In this document: positions 1 through 6,594 of the stretch, in pieces
How positions within the stretch are numbered: the first letter of the stretch is position 1
Layout of the letters: every line of letters begins with the position of its first letter
Origin: an uncultured Clostridia bacterium
GTDB lineage: Bacteria > Bacillota_A > Clostridia > Oscillospirales > Oscillospiraceae
Length of the DNA stretch: 9,550 bases
Assembly (NCBI GenBank): GCA_946405325.1
Contig: CAMJGU010000020.1
Location: 1-9,550, forward strand
Direction of reading: 5' to 3'
Translations under genes and position numbers: made by a program
The notes under the pieces: model-generated
What the model was told of the DNA's origin: nothing
Database searches by the model: none
Seen by the model: only the letters and a program-made list of their open reading frames with translations

Positions 1-73
1 GCTGGGCAGGGAGCTGGGCGTGTCGATTCGCATCCAGCGGCAGGAGATCTTCGACGCGATGCACGAGATATAA
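1..73 (+). CDS. ACT-domain protein, UPF0237 family (3' end only)
   Basis: Only the last 23 codons lie in the window, read from base 2 and stopping at TAA 71-73. The visible tail ([19 protein letters not shown]) matches what I know of the C-terminus of UPF0237 proteins, short ACT-domain proteins of about 90 residues that end in a 'hEDIFxAMHxI'-like motif. ACT domains usually bind amino acids or other small ligands. In many Firmicutes this gene directly precedes a UPF0210 gene, and exactly that follows here after a 10-base gap, which supports the call. The biochemical role of the pair is not established. The start and the ligand-binding part are outside the window. Confidence 0.8.
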   Translation, partial: LGRELGVSIRIQRQEIFDAMHEI

Positions 74-83
74 GAGGTGCGCA

Positions 84-1442
84 ATGCTGACACAAAAAGA
101 GATATTCGCGACAATCGAGATGATCGACCGCCAGCACCTCGATATCCGCACCATCACCATGGGCATTTCGCTGCTCTCATGCTGCGACGCGGACGTGAAG
201 AAGGCCTGCGACAAGATCTACGACAAGATCACCCGCTGCGCGGAAAACCTCGTCCGCGTGGGCGAGGATATTGAGCACGAATTCGGAATCCCCATCGTCA
301 ACAAGCGCATTTCCGTGACGCCGATGGCGCTGGTCGCCGCGGCAAGTGAGTGCGAGGACTACGTCCCCTTTGCGCTGACGCTGGACCGCGCCGCCAAGAC
401 CTGCGGCGTGAACTTCATCGGCGGGTACAGCGCATTGGTGCAAAAGGGCATGACGGCGGCGGACGAGAAGCTGATCCGCTCTATTCCCGAGGCGCTGGAT
501 CGCACGGAGCTGGTCTGCTCGTCGGTGAACGTGGGCTCGACCCGCGCCGGCATCAACATGGACGCCGTGGCGCTGATGGGAAGGATCATCAAGGAGACGG
601 CGGAGCGCACGAAGGACCGCGACGGTCTCGGCTGCGCGAAGCTGGTGGTGTTCTGCAACGCAGTGGAGGATAACCCGTTCATGGCGGGCGCGTTCCACGG
701 CGTGGGTGAGGCGGAGAAGGTCATCAACGTGGGCGTCTCCGGCCCGGGCGTCGTGTACCACGCGTTGCAGAGCGTCAAGGGCGCGCCCTTTGACGTGGTG
801 GCGGAGACGGTGAAAAAGACCGCGTTCCGCGTGACCCGCATGGGTCAGCTCGTGGCGCAGGAGGCCAGTAAGCGCCTCGATACACCGTTCGGCATCGTGG
901 ACTTGAGCCTCGCGCCGACGCCCGCGGTGGGCGACAGCGTGGCGAGGATCCTGGAGGAAATGGGTCTCGAAGTCTGCGGCACCCACGGCACGACCGCCGC
1001 GCTGGCGCTCTTGAACGACGCGGTCAAAAAAGGCGGCGTCATGGCGTCGAGCAGCGTCGGCGGACTCTCCGGTGCGTTCATCCCGGTGAGCGAGGACGAG
1101 GGTATGATCGCCGCCGCGCAGTCCGGCGTGCTGACGCTCGACAAGCTGGAGGCGATGACCTGCGTGTGCTCGGTGGGTCTCGACATGATCGCCATCCCCG
1201 GCGATACGAGCGCCGAGACCGTCGCCGCGATCATCGCGGACGAGGCGGCCATCGGCATGGTGAACAACAAGACGACCGCGGTGCGCCTGCTGCCCGTGCC
1301 GGGCAAGCAGGTGGGGGACTCCATCGAAATGGGCGGACTGCTTGGCTCCGCGCCGGTGATGCCGGTGCACGGCGAGTCCAGCGCGGACTTCATCGCCCGC
1401 GGCGGGCGCATTCCCGCGCCGCTGCACAGTCTGCGGAATTGA
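84..1442 (+). CDS. UPF0210 / DUF711 ('PFL family') protein
   Basis: The product has 452 residues, the usual full length for UPF0210 (about 450). It begins [15 protein letters not shown] and ends with a glycine-rich tail containing [13 protein letters not shown], close to the conserved C-terminus of the family. Other family-like stretches are [12 protein letters not shown] (about residue 75), [13 protein letters not shown] (about 112), [17 protein letters not shown] (about 145) and [20 protein letters not shown] (about 311). The ATG at 84 is preceded by AGAGGTG at 73-79, which overlaps the stop codon of the ACT-domain gene, so translation is probably coupled. There is no signal peptide or membrane segment, so it should be cytosolic. 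The family is sometimes labelled pyruvate formate-lyase-like on structural grounds, but no reaction is established and I assign none. It shares a transcription unit with the gene before it and probably with glmS after it. Confidence 0.9.
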   Translation: MLTQKEIFATIEMIDRQHLDIRTITMGISLLSCCDADVKKACDKIYDKITRCAENLVRVGEDIEHEFGIPIVNKRISVTPMALVAAASECEDYVPFALTLDRAAKTCGVNFIGGYSALVQKGMTAADEKLIRSIPEALDRTELVCSSVNVGSTRAGINMDAVALMGRIIKETAERTKDRDGLGCAKLVVFCNAVEDNPFMAGAFHGVGEAEKVINVGVSGPGVVYHALQSVKGAPFDVVAETVKKTAFRVTRMGQLVAQEASKRLDTPFGIVDLSLAPTPAVGDSVARILEEMGLEVCGTHGTTAALALLNDAVKKGGVMASSSVGGLSGAFIPVSEDEGMIAAAQSGVLTLDKLEAMTCVCSVGLDMIAIPGDTSAETVAAIIADEAAIGMVNNKTTAVRLLPVPGKQVGDSIEMGGLLGSAPVMPVHGESSADFIARGGRIPAPLHSLRN

Positions 1443-1459
1443 TTGAAATCAGAATCGTT

Positions 1460-1466
1460 AAAGGAG
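1460..1466 (+). promoter_or_regulatory. Ribosome binding site of glmS
   Basis: AAAGGAG lies 11 bases before the ATG at 1478. It fixes the glmS start, which must be at MCGIVG because the following cysteine becomes the N-terminal catalytic residue. The whole interval from the previous stop to this ATG is only 35 bases, too short for a glmS ribozyme. Confidence 0.85.
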
Positions 1467-1477
1467 ACTTTTTGATT

Positions 1478-3316
1478 ATGTGCGGAATTGTTGGTTTTGT
1501 CGGCAAGCAGCAGGCGGCGCCGATCCTGCTGGACGGACTGAGCAGGCTTGAATACCGCGGGTATGACTCCGCGGGCGTGGCGGTGGTCTCATCCGATGGC
1601 AACATCGACGTGCAGAAGTCCAAGGGCCGCTTACAGGTGCTCAGCGACATGATCCACGGCGGCGCGGACATGGAGGGCTGCATCGGCATCGGTCATACCC
1701 GTTGGGCGACCCACGGCGCGCCGAGCGACGTGAACTCCCACCCGCACCTCAGCGAGGGCGGCAAGTTCGCCGTCATCCACAACGGTATCATCGAAAACTA
1801 CGTCGAGATCAAGGAATTTCTCGTCCATCAGGGCGTCCACTTCCGCTCGGAGACCGACTCCGAGGTGGTGGCGCAGCTGCTGGAGTTCTACTACAACGAG
1901 TGCCACGACTTTTTGGAGGCGGTGGGCCGCGTGCTGCGCCGCATCGAAGGCGCCTACGCGCTGGGGATGCTCTGCGCCGACTGTCCCGACCGCATCATCG
2001 CCGCCCGCAAGGACGCGCCGCTGCTGCTGGGCTACGGCGATGGGGAGAACTTCATCGCCTCCGACGTGACCGCCATCATCAAGCACACCCGTGAGGTTTC
2101 GTACATGGAGGACGGCGAAATCGCCATTCTCACCACCGACGGCATCGTGGTGGAGGACGCGCTGCAGCAGCCCGTCGTGAAGGAACGCCACCACATCGAC
2201 TGGGAGGTGTCCGCCGCGGAGAAGGGCGGCTACCCGCACTTCATGCTCAAGGAGATCTTCGAGCAGCCCGAGGCGCTGCGCCGCGCCATTTCGCCGCGCC
2301 TTAAGGACGGCAAGATCGTGCTCGACGACATGAGGCTCACCGAGGAGCAGATCAAGGGTTTCTCCCGCATCTTCATCGTCGCCTGCGGCTCGTCCTACCA
2401 TGTGGGCATGGTGGGCAAGTACAATCTGGAGCATCTGCTGCGCCGGAGCGTCGAGGTCTGTCTCGCCTCCGAGTTCCGCTACAGCGACCCCATCATCGAC
2501 GACCACACGCTGGTCATCGTCATCAGCCAGTCCGGCGAGACGCTGGACACCATGGCGGCGCTGCGCGAGGCGAAGGCGCGCGGCGCGTACATTCTCTCCA
2601 TCGTCAACGTGGTGGGCTCGTCCATTGCCCGCGAGTCGGACGACGTGCTCTACACCTGGGCGGGCCCGGAGATCGCCGTCGCCACGACAAAGGCGTACTC
2701 CACGCAGCTCGCGGTGCTGGACATGATCGGCCTTGACTTTGGCAGCGTGCTGGGCACCGTCGATCCCGCGGAGTACGAGGCGGCGGTGGCGGGACTGGAA
2801 CGGCTCCCCGAGCAGATGGAGGCGGTGCTGGCGGACTGCGGGGACATCCAGAAGTTTGCCTCCGAGCACTTCAACCACAACTCCATCTTCTTTATCGGCC
2901 GCAACCTCGACTATGCGCTGGGGCTGGAGGGTTCGCTGAAGCTCAAGGAGATCTCCTACATCCACTCCGAGGCGTATGCCTCCGGCGAGCTGAAGCATGG
3001 CACGATCTCCCTCATCGAGGACGGCACGCTGGTCGTTGCGCTGGGCACCTACGGTAAGCTCTTCGACAAGGCGATGAGCAACGTGGTCGAGGTCAAGGCG
3101 CGCGGCGCGGACGTGCTGGCGCTGACCACCGACGCCCACCGCGGCGAGATGGAAAAGACCGTCGAGAACGTGCTGACGATTCCCGACACGGTGGATATGC
3201 TCCTGCCGAGCCTCGGCGTCGTGCCGCTGCAACTGTTCTCCTACTATGTGGCGCTCCAGCGCGGCTGCGACATCGACAAGCCCCGCAACCTCGCAAAATC
3301 CGTCACCGTGGAATAA
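1478..3316 (+). CDS. glmS: Glutamine--fructose-6-phosphate aminotransferase (isomerizing)
   Basis: GlmS turns fructose 6-phosphate and glutamine into glucosamine 6-phosphate, the first committed step to UDP-GlcNAc for peptidoglycan. The product has 612 residues, normal for the family (about 600-610). The N-terminal class II glutaminase domain (about 1-240) starts MCGIVG, with Cys2 as the nucleophile after Met removal, and carries RLEYRGYDSAG (23-33), GHTRWATHG, NSHPH, HNGIIENY and SETDSE. The isomerase half contains two SIS domains with ACGSSYHVG, SQSGETLDT and AVATTKAYSTQL, then the strongly conserved stretch containing LKLKEISYIHSEAYASGELK, and ends in DKPRNLAKSVTVE. No motif is missing. 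It is cytosolic. It lies 35 bases after the UPF0210 gene on the same strand and is the last gene before the terminator. No glmS ribozyme is possible in the short leader, so any feedback control would have to act elsewhere. Confidence 0.98.
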   Translation: MCGIVGFVGKQQAAPILLDGLSRLEYRGYDSAGVAVVSSDGNIDVQKSKGRLQVLSDMIHGGADMEGCIGIGHTRWATHGAPSDVNSHPHLSEGGKFAVIHNGIIENYVEIKEFLVHQGVHFRSETDSEVVAQLLEFYYNECHDFLEAVGRVLRRIEGAYALGMLCADCPDRIIAARKDAPLLLGYGDGENFIASDVTAIIKHTREVSYMEDGEIAILTTDGIVVEDALQQPVVKERHHIDWEVSAAEKGGYPHFMLKEIFEQPEALRRAISPRLKDGKIVLDDMRLTEEQIKGFSRIFIVACGSSYHVGMVGKYNLEHLLRRSVEVCLASEFRYSDPIIDDHTLVIVISQSGETLDTMAALREAKARGAYILSIVNVVGSSIARESDDVLYTWAGPEIAVATTKAYSTQLAVLDMIGLDFGSVLGTVDPAEYEAAVAGLERLPEQMEAVLADCGDIQKFASEHFNHNSIFFIGRNLDYALGLEGSLKLKEISYIHSEAYASGELKHGTISLIEDGTLVVALGTYGKLFDKAMSNVVEVKARGADVLALTTDAHRGEMEKTVENVLTIPDTVDMLLPSLGVVPLQLFSYYVALQRGCDIDKPRNLAKSVTVE

Positions 3317-3319
3317 CAA

Positions 3320-3353
3320 AAAAAGAAAACCGCCGTACGGCGGTTTTCTTTTT
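3320..3353. terminator. Bidirectional intrinsic terminator between glmS and the sugar kinase
   Basis: This is a perfect 34-base inverted repeat: an A-rich arm, a GC core centred on CCGCCGTACGGCGG (3330-3343), and a T-rich arm. Read from either side it gives a strong hairpin followed by a T-rich run, so it can stop both converging transcripts. It begins 4 bases after the glmS stop. Its right end overlaps the stop codon of the opposing kinase gene (TTA on the plus strand, 3352-3354), so the two transcription units meet with essentially no spare sequence. Confidence 0.93.
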
Positions 3354-4416
3354 ATTTGCCGGTCACCTCGCGCATGATGGCGAGAATGTCGTCCCACTTC
3401 GCCTCGATGTCCGCGGCGAGCGCGAACTGCGTCCGCGCGCGGTCAAGATTGTGGCCGTTGTAGGCGATAGAGAAGTACTCGTCGCCCATTAAGTAGTCCG
3501 TGAGGAAGCGCACGCCGCACTCCAGCGTGATGATCTTCGCGCCCAGCGGGAGAGAGTCCAGCTCCGCATCGGTGAGGCCGCCGCAGGCGGGAATGAAGCC
3601 CTCAGCAAAGGCACGGAACATGGTGAGGTCGAGCTGCACCTTGCTCAGGTCCTTCTCGTCCTCGGCGGCGGTGGACGCGCCGAAACGGATCGCATCGCCG
3701 AAGTCGTAGGCGGCGAGCCCGGGCATCACGGTGTCGAGGTCGATGACGCACAGCGCCTTGCGGGTTTTCTCGTCGAGCATGACGTTGTTGAGCTTGGTGT
3801 CGTTGTGGGTCACGCGCAACGGCAACGTGCCGTCGTCCCGCATTCTTTGCAGTACGCCCGCGTCCGCCTCCCGCGCGAGGGCGAAGTCGATCTCCCGCTG
3901 CGCGGTCTGGACGCGGTCGTATTCGTCGGCGTCGATGGCGGCGTGGAGCTTGCGGTAGCGGTCGGGCGTATCGTGAAAGTGGGGGATGGTCTCGCAGAGC
4001 GTTTCGGCGGGGAAGCCGCGCAGCATGCGCTGGAAATTGCCGAATGCCACCGCGCTCTGGTAGAAGTCCTCCGGGGACTCGGGGCTTTGCAAACACACGC
4101 TGCCCTCCACGAAGTCCAGCATCCGCCAGTACTCGCCGTACTGATCGGTGAGGTAGTCCCGTCCATCCTTGGTGGGGATGAGGTGCAGGCAGGCGCGGGG
4201 ATCGTCGGACTGCTCGGTGAGCACCTTGGTCACCGCGGAGAAGTTGTCCATCAATCCCGGAATATCGTGGAACGCGGTGGAGCTGACGCTTTGCAGGATA
4301 TAGTGGCTGCCGTCCGCCAGCGTGAGGCGGAATGTGCGGTTCAAGTGCCCGTTGCCCCAGGGGTCGCAGGATGCGACGCGCCCGGGCAGGGCAAATCTGG
4401 ATATGATATCTTCCAT
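3352..4416 (-). CDS. NahK-like sugar 1-kinase, APH-fold phosphotransferase family
   Basis: The product has 354 residues and the choline/aminoglycoside-kinase fold. An N-terminal nucleotide loop (WGNGHLNRTF, 20-29) is followed by YILQSVS (39-45) and LMDNFSAVTKVL (55-66). The catalytic loop is THNDTKLNN (203-211), with Asp206 as likely base and Asn211 as metal ligand. The metal-binding IDLDTVMPG (225-233) and YDFGDAIRFG (237-246) follow, and HNLDRARTQFAL (322-333) is near the end. This arrangement and length fit N-acetylhexosamine 1-kinases (NahK, about 360 residues), which phosphorylate GlcNAc or GalNAc at C1. Related family members act on other sugars, so the substrate is an inference. It is cytosolic. 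The ATG is 8 bases after the stop of the anti-sigma kinase gene and has no clear ribosome binding site, so translation is probably coupled. It is the last gene of the minus-strand run and converges on glmS, which also serves amino-sugar metabolism. Confidence 0.82.
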   Translation of the reverse strand: MEDIISRFALPGRVASCDPWGNGHLNRTFRLTLADGSHYILQSVSSTAFHDIPGLMDNFSAVTKVLTEQSDDPRACLHLIPTKDGRDYLTDQYGEYWRMLDFVEGSVCLQSPESPEDFYQSAVAFGNFQRMLRGFPAETLCETIPHFHDTPDRYRKLHAAIDADEYDRVQTAQREIDFALAREADAGVLQRMRDDGTLPLRVTHNDTKLNNVMLDEKTRKALCVIDLDTVMPGLAAYDFGDAIRFGASTAAEDEKDLSKVQLDLTMFRAFAEGFIPACGGLTDAELDSLPLGAKIITLECGVRFLTDYLMGDEYFSIAYNGHNLDRARTQFALAADIEAKWDDILAIMREVTGK

Positions 4417-4424
4417 AAAAAGGC

Positions 4425-4838
4425 TCAGACCAGTTTTTTGCGGATGGTCAGAATGTTTTTGTCGTCCTTGCGCTGATACTCCATGGCGTCCATTTTTTTC
4501 TTGACCATGTAGATGCCGAGACCGCCGATTTGCCGCTCCTCCGCCAGCAACGTCACGTCCGGGTCGGGCTTCGCCAGCGGGTCGAAGGGGATGCCGCCGT
4601 CGATGAGCGTGAGCTCCATCACGCCGTCCTCGACGCCGACATGGATCTCCGCCCAGCCGTTCCCCTCGGGGTAGGCGTAGTGGGAGATATTGACGAAAAG
4701 CTCCTCCAGCGAGATCTCAATGAGAAGCTGCGTCGCCATGGGGCAGTCGTTCGCTTCCAGTTCGGCATTGACAAAATCCTGAACCTCATAGAGCCTGTCG
4801 TCGCTTGCGGGGACCTTTAATACTTTCATTTCGCTCAT
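4425..4838 (-). CDS. RsbW-like anti-sigma serine kinase (GHKL/HATPase_c_2 fold)
   Basis: The product has 137 residues, the normal size for free-standing RsbW/SpoIIAB-type kinases, which phosphorylate a STAS partner and bind a sigma factor or other target. The ATP site is intact: an N box with Glu45, Glu46 and Asn50 (EELFVNISHYAY, 45-56), a G1 box IDGGIPFDPL (79-88) with Asp80 and Gly82, and a G2 box IGGLGIYMVKK (104-114). The ATG at 4838 sits inside the stop codon of the phosphatase gene (ATGA overlap at 4835-4838). It has AAGGA at 4845-4849 on its strand, 6 bases away. An alternative start at Met4 is possible but less well placed. Overlap with a PP2C phosphatase gene and a STAS gene in the same run fit a partner switch. 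No sigma factor gene lies nearby, so its target is unknown. Confidence 0.9.
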   Translation of the reverse strand: MSEMKVLKVPASDDRLYEVQDFVNAELEANDCPMATQLLIEISLEELFVNISHYAYPEGNGWAEIHVGVEDGVMELTLIDGGIPFDPLAKPDPDVTLLAEERQIGGLGIYMVKKKMDAMEYQRKDDKNILTIRKKLV

Positions 4839-6565
4839 TCGCTTTCCTTCTTGGCTTCGTCACTGCCGAAATAGTGGAAGCACAGCATCGTGATATCGTC
4901 GAACTGCGGCGCGTCGCCCACGAACTCGTCCACCGAGCTCTTGACCGTCGTGAGGATCTCCTGCGGGGTGGCGTCCGGGTTCTTGTTGAGCGCCTCGATC
5001 ATACGATCTGTGCCGAACAGCTCATCGTGCGCATTCGTCGCCTCCGCGACGCCGTCCGTGTAGACGAACAGGCTGTCGCCGGGATGAAGCTCGAATTCGT
5101 GCTCTTTGAAGGGGATGCCCTCCATCGTCGCAACCGCCATGGAGTGACGGTACACGACCAGCTCGTATTTGCCGCCCGCGCGGCGCAGCGCCGGATGCTC
5201 GTGACCTGCGTTTGCCGCCATGCCCTTGCCGGTGCGGATATCCAGGATCGCGAACCACACGGTCACGAACAGATCCGCTTCGTTGCCCTCGCAGAGCTGT
5301 TCGTTGACCTTCTCGAGCACCTTGGCGGGCGAGTAGTCGCAGGCTTGCGCCTGATTCTTGATCAGCGTCTTGGCAATGACCATGAACAGCGCGGCGGGAA
5401 CGCCCTTGCCGGACACGTCCGCCATGACGAGGCCGATGTGGTTCTCGTCGATGAGGAAGAAGTCGTAGAAGTCGCCGCCGACTTCCTTCGCGGGGGTCAT
5501 GGTCGCGTAGATATCGAACTCCTTGCGGTCGGGGAACGCCGGGAAAATACGGGGCAGCATATCCGCCTGGATCTGGGTTGCGACGTTCAGCTCGGCGCCG
5601 ATGCGCTCCTTCTCCGCGGTGACACGGGTCAGGTTTTTAATGTACTCCGCCAGCTGCGTTTCCATATCGCTCATGACATAGCTCAGGTTTTCCAATTCGT
5701 CACCTGTGCGAATGTTCAGATCGGAGAAGTGCTTGCCGATGATCTCCTGTCCCATCTCATGTTCGGAGCGGTCGCGGCTGTAATCGGTCGCAGCCTTTGC
5801 CAGCTTGTTGATGGGAACGACGACCTGACGGCGCATCGACCAAGTCATCACCACGCCGAGCAGTGCGGTGATCAAGAGCAGAATGAGGCAATAGTTGACC
5901 AGGAAATCGTGCCGATCCTGCATCACGTCGTTCATGGAAATATCAATGATGACCAGACCGAAGAGACGACCGCTTTCGTTGTACAGCGGAGCGCCGCCGG
6001 AAATCAGCCAACCAAACTCTTCGGTGTTGGAAATGACCGCGTTGCTGCCTACGAAGTCCGCGATCTCCTGGTCCGTCATCGTGTCGTCAACCGTGCCGGG
6101 CGGGCAGTAGGTCTCAGTGTCGTCCGAATCCACCACATAGATGATGGAGTGCGCCTCCTGATCAAGCGTTACGACCAGCATGGACATCAAATCGTTTTCC
6201 TTGCTGATGATCTGAAGTTCCCGACGCATCTCCTTCCACGCCGGCTCGTTTTCCATCTTGGCGCACTCTGCGAGATAGGCCTCGTTCTCCGGATCACCGC
6301 CCTTTGCAAGCGCCTGGTAAGTTGAAAAAACTCTGTCCGAGTAGTGCTCAATGGCTTCCGCGTCCAACAGCTCCGCGGCTGTCCTCGAAAGATGGACGGT
6401 GTTGTCAATATAGTGTTGATCCATCGTGGAGGAATATACGTTATATCCGATGATAATTGCGGTGACGCTCAGCACAAATGCCATCAAAAGGATGGAGATC
6501 AGCGTTTTTCGGCTGATGGACATTCGCATGGTCGGGGTGTTGCCATGAATATTGGTTTCTGGCAT
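4835..6565 (-). CDS. Membrane sensor-HAMP-PP2C phosphatase (RsbU/SpoIIE type)
   Basis: The product has 576 residues from the ATG at 6565. A first membrane helix (about 21-43) and a second (about 224-244) enclose an extracytoplasmic domain of about 180 residues that looks Cache-like (IIYVVDSDD near 141-149, and a GRLFGLVIIDISM strand near the end). A HAMP-like linker follows (about 245-306), then the signalling helix ATQIQADMLP (329-338) typical of RsbU-type enzymes, and the PP2C/SpoIIE domain (about 342-565). Metal-binding aspartates are visible in GGDFYDF (Asp365, Asp368), ADVSGKG (Asp383), YTDGVAEA (Asp504) and FDDIT (Asp556, Asp557), so it should be active. Its likely substrate is the phosphorylated STAS protein of the same operon. 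The ligand sensed outside the cell cannot be read from the sequence. It overlaps the downstream kinase gene by 4 bases. Confidence 0.93.
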   Translation of the reverse strand: MPETNIHGNTPTMRMSISRKTLISILLMAFVLSVTAIIIGYNVYSSTMDQHYIDNTVHLSRTAAELLDAEAIEHYSDRVFSTYQALAKGGDPENEAYLAECAKMENEPAWKEMRRELQIISKENDLMSMLVVTLDQEAHSIIYVVDSDDTETYCPPGTVDDTMTDQEIADFVGSNAVISNTEEFGWLISGGAPLYNESGRLFGLVIIDISMNDVMQDRHDFLVNYCLILLLITALLGVVMTWSMRRQVVVPINKLAKAATDYSRDRSEHEMGQEIIGKHFSDLNIRTGDELENLSYVMSDMETQLAEYIKNLTRVTAEKERIGAELNVATQIQADMLPRIFPAFPDRKEFDIYATMTPAKEVGGDFYDFFLIDENHIGLVMADVSGKGVPAALFMVIAKTLIKNQAQACDYSPAKVLEKVNEQLCEGNEADLFVTVWFAILDIRTGKGMAANAGHEHPALRRAGGKYELVVYRHSMAVATMEGIPFKEHEFELHPGDSLFVYTDGVAEATNAHDELFGTDRMIEALNKNPDATPQEILTTVKSSVDEFVGDAPQFDDITMLCFHYFGSDEAKKESE

Positions 6566-6573
6566 GGTTCCCA

Positions 6574-6581
6574 CTCCTTTT
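6574..6581 (-). promoter_or_regulatory. Ribosome binding site that decides the phosphatase start
   Basis: On the minus strand AAAAGGAG ends 8 bases before the ATG at 6563-6565. A longer reading frame could open at a GTG (6572-6574), but that GTG overlaps the final G of this binding site and so cannot use it. The ATG three codons further in is therefore the start. The 29-base gap between genes (6566-6594) holds this site and an A/T-rich run. Confidence 0.85.
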
Positions 6582-6594
6582 AAAAATTTTTTAT

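Noticed and set aside
77..274. Short plus-strand frame with a histidine-rich segment (PHHHHGH)
   Set aside because: It overlaps the UPF0210 gene in another frame, has no usable ribosome binding site of its own, and the histidine run arises from frame-shifted reading of CACCATCACCATG.
177..1427. Long minus-strand open frame opposite the UPF0210 gene
   Set aside because: Composition is typical of a GC-rich antisense frame (many H, R, A), it has no domain signal, and the plus strand encodes a conserved family at full length.
1443..1477. glmS ribozyme/riboswitch before glmS
   Set aside because: Only 35 bases separate the genes, far less than the ribozyme requires, and the interval holds just a ribosome binding site.
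1631..3397. Long open frame antisense to glmS (588 codons)
   Set aside because: It lies opposite an unmistakable glmS. Its translation is rich in H, R, V and D without family motifs, as expected of a GC-rich antisense shadow.
3352..4416. Aminoglycoside resistance phosphotransferase
   Set aside because: The fold is shared, but the GNGHLNRTF loop, YILQ, HNDTKLNN, IDLDTVMPG and HNLDRAR motifs fit the NahK-like sugar kinase group, and there is no resistance or mobile-element context.
4805..6325. Long plus-strand open frame (506 codons) opposite the phosphatase gene
   Set aside because: The minus strand holds a full sensor-HAMP-PP2C protein with all metal ligands. The plus-strand translation shows no recognisable motif.
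6566..6574. GTG start for the phosphatase at 6574
   Set aside because: The GTG overlaps the AGGAG binding site, while the ATG at 6565 has that site at proper spacing.
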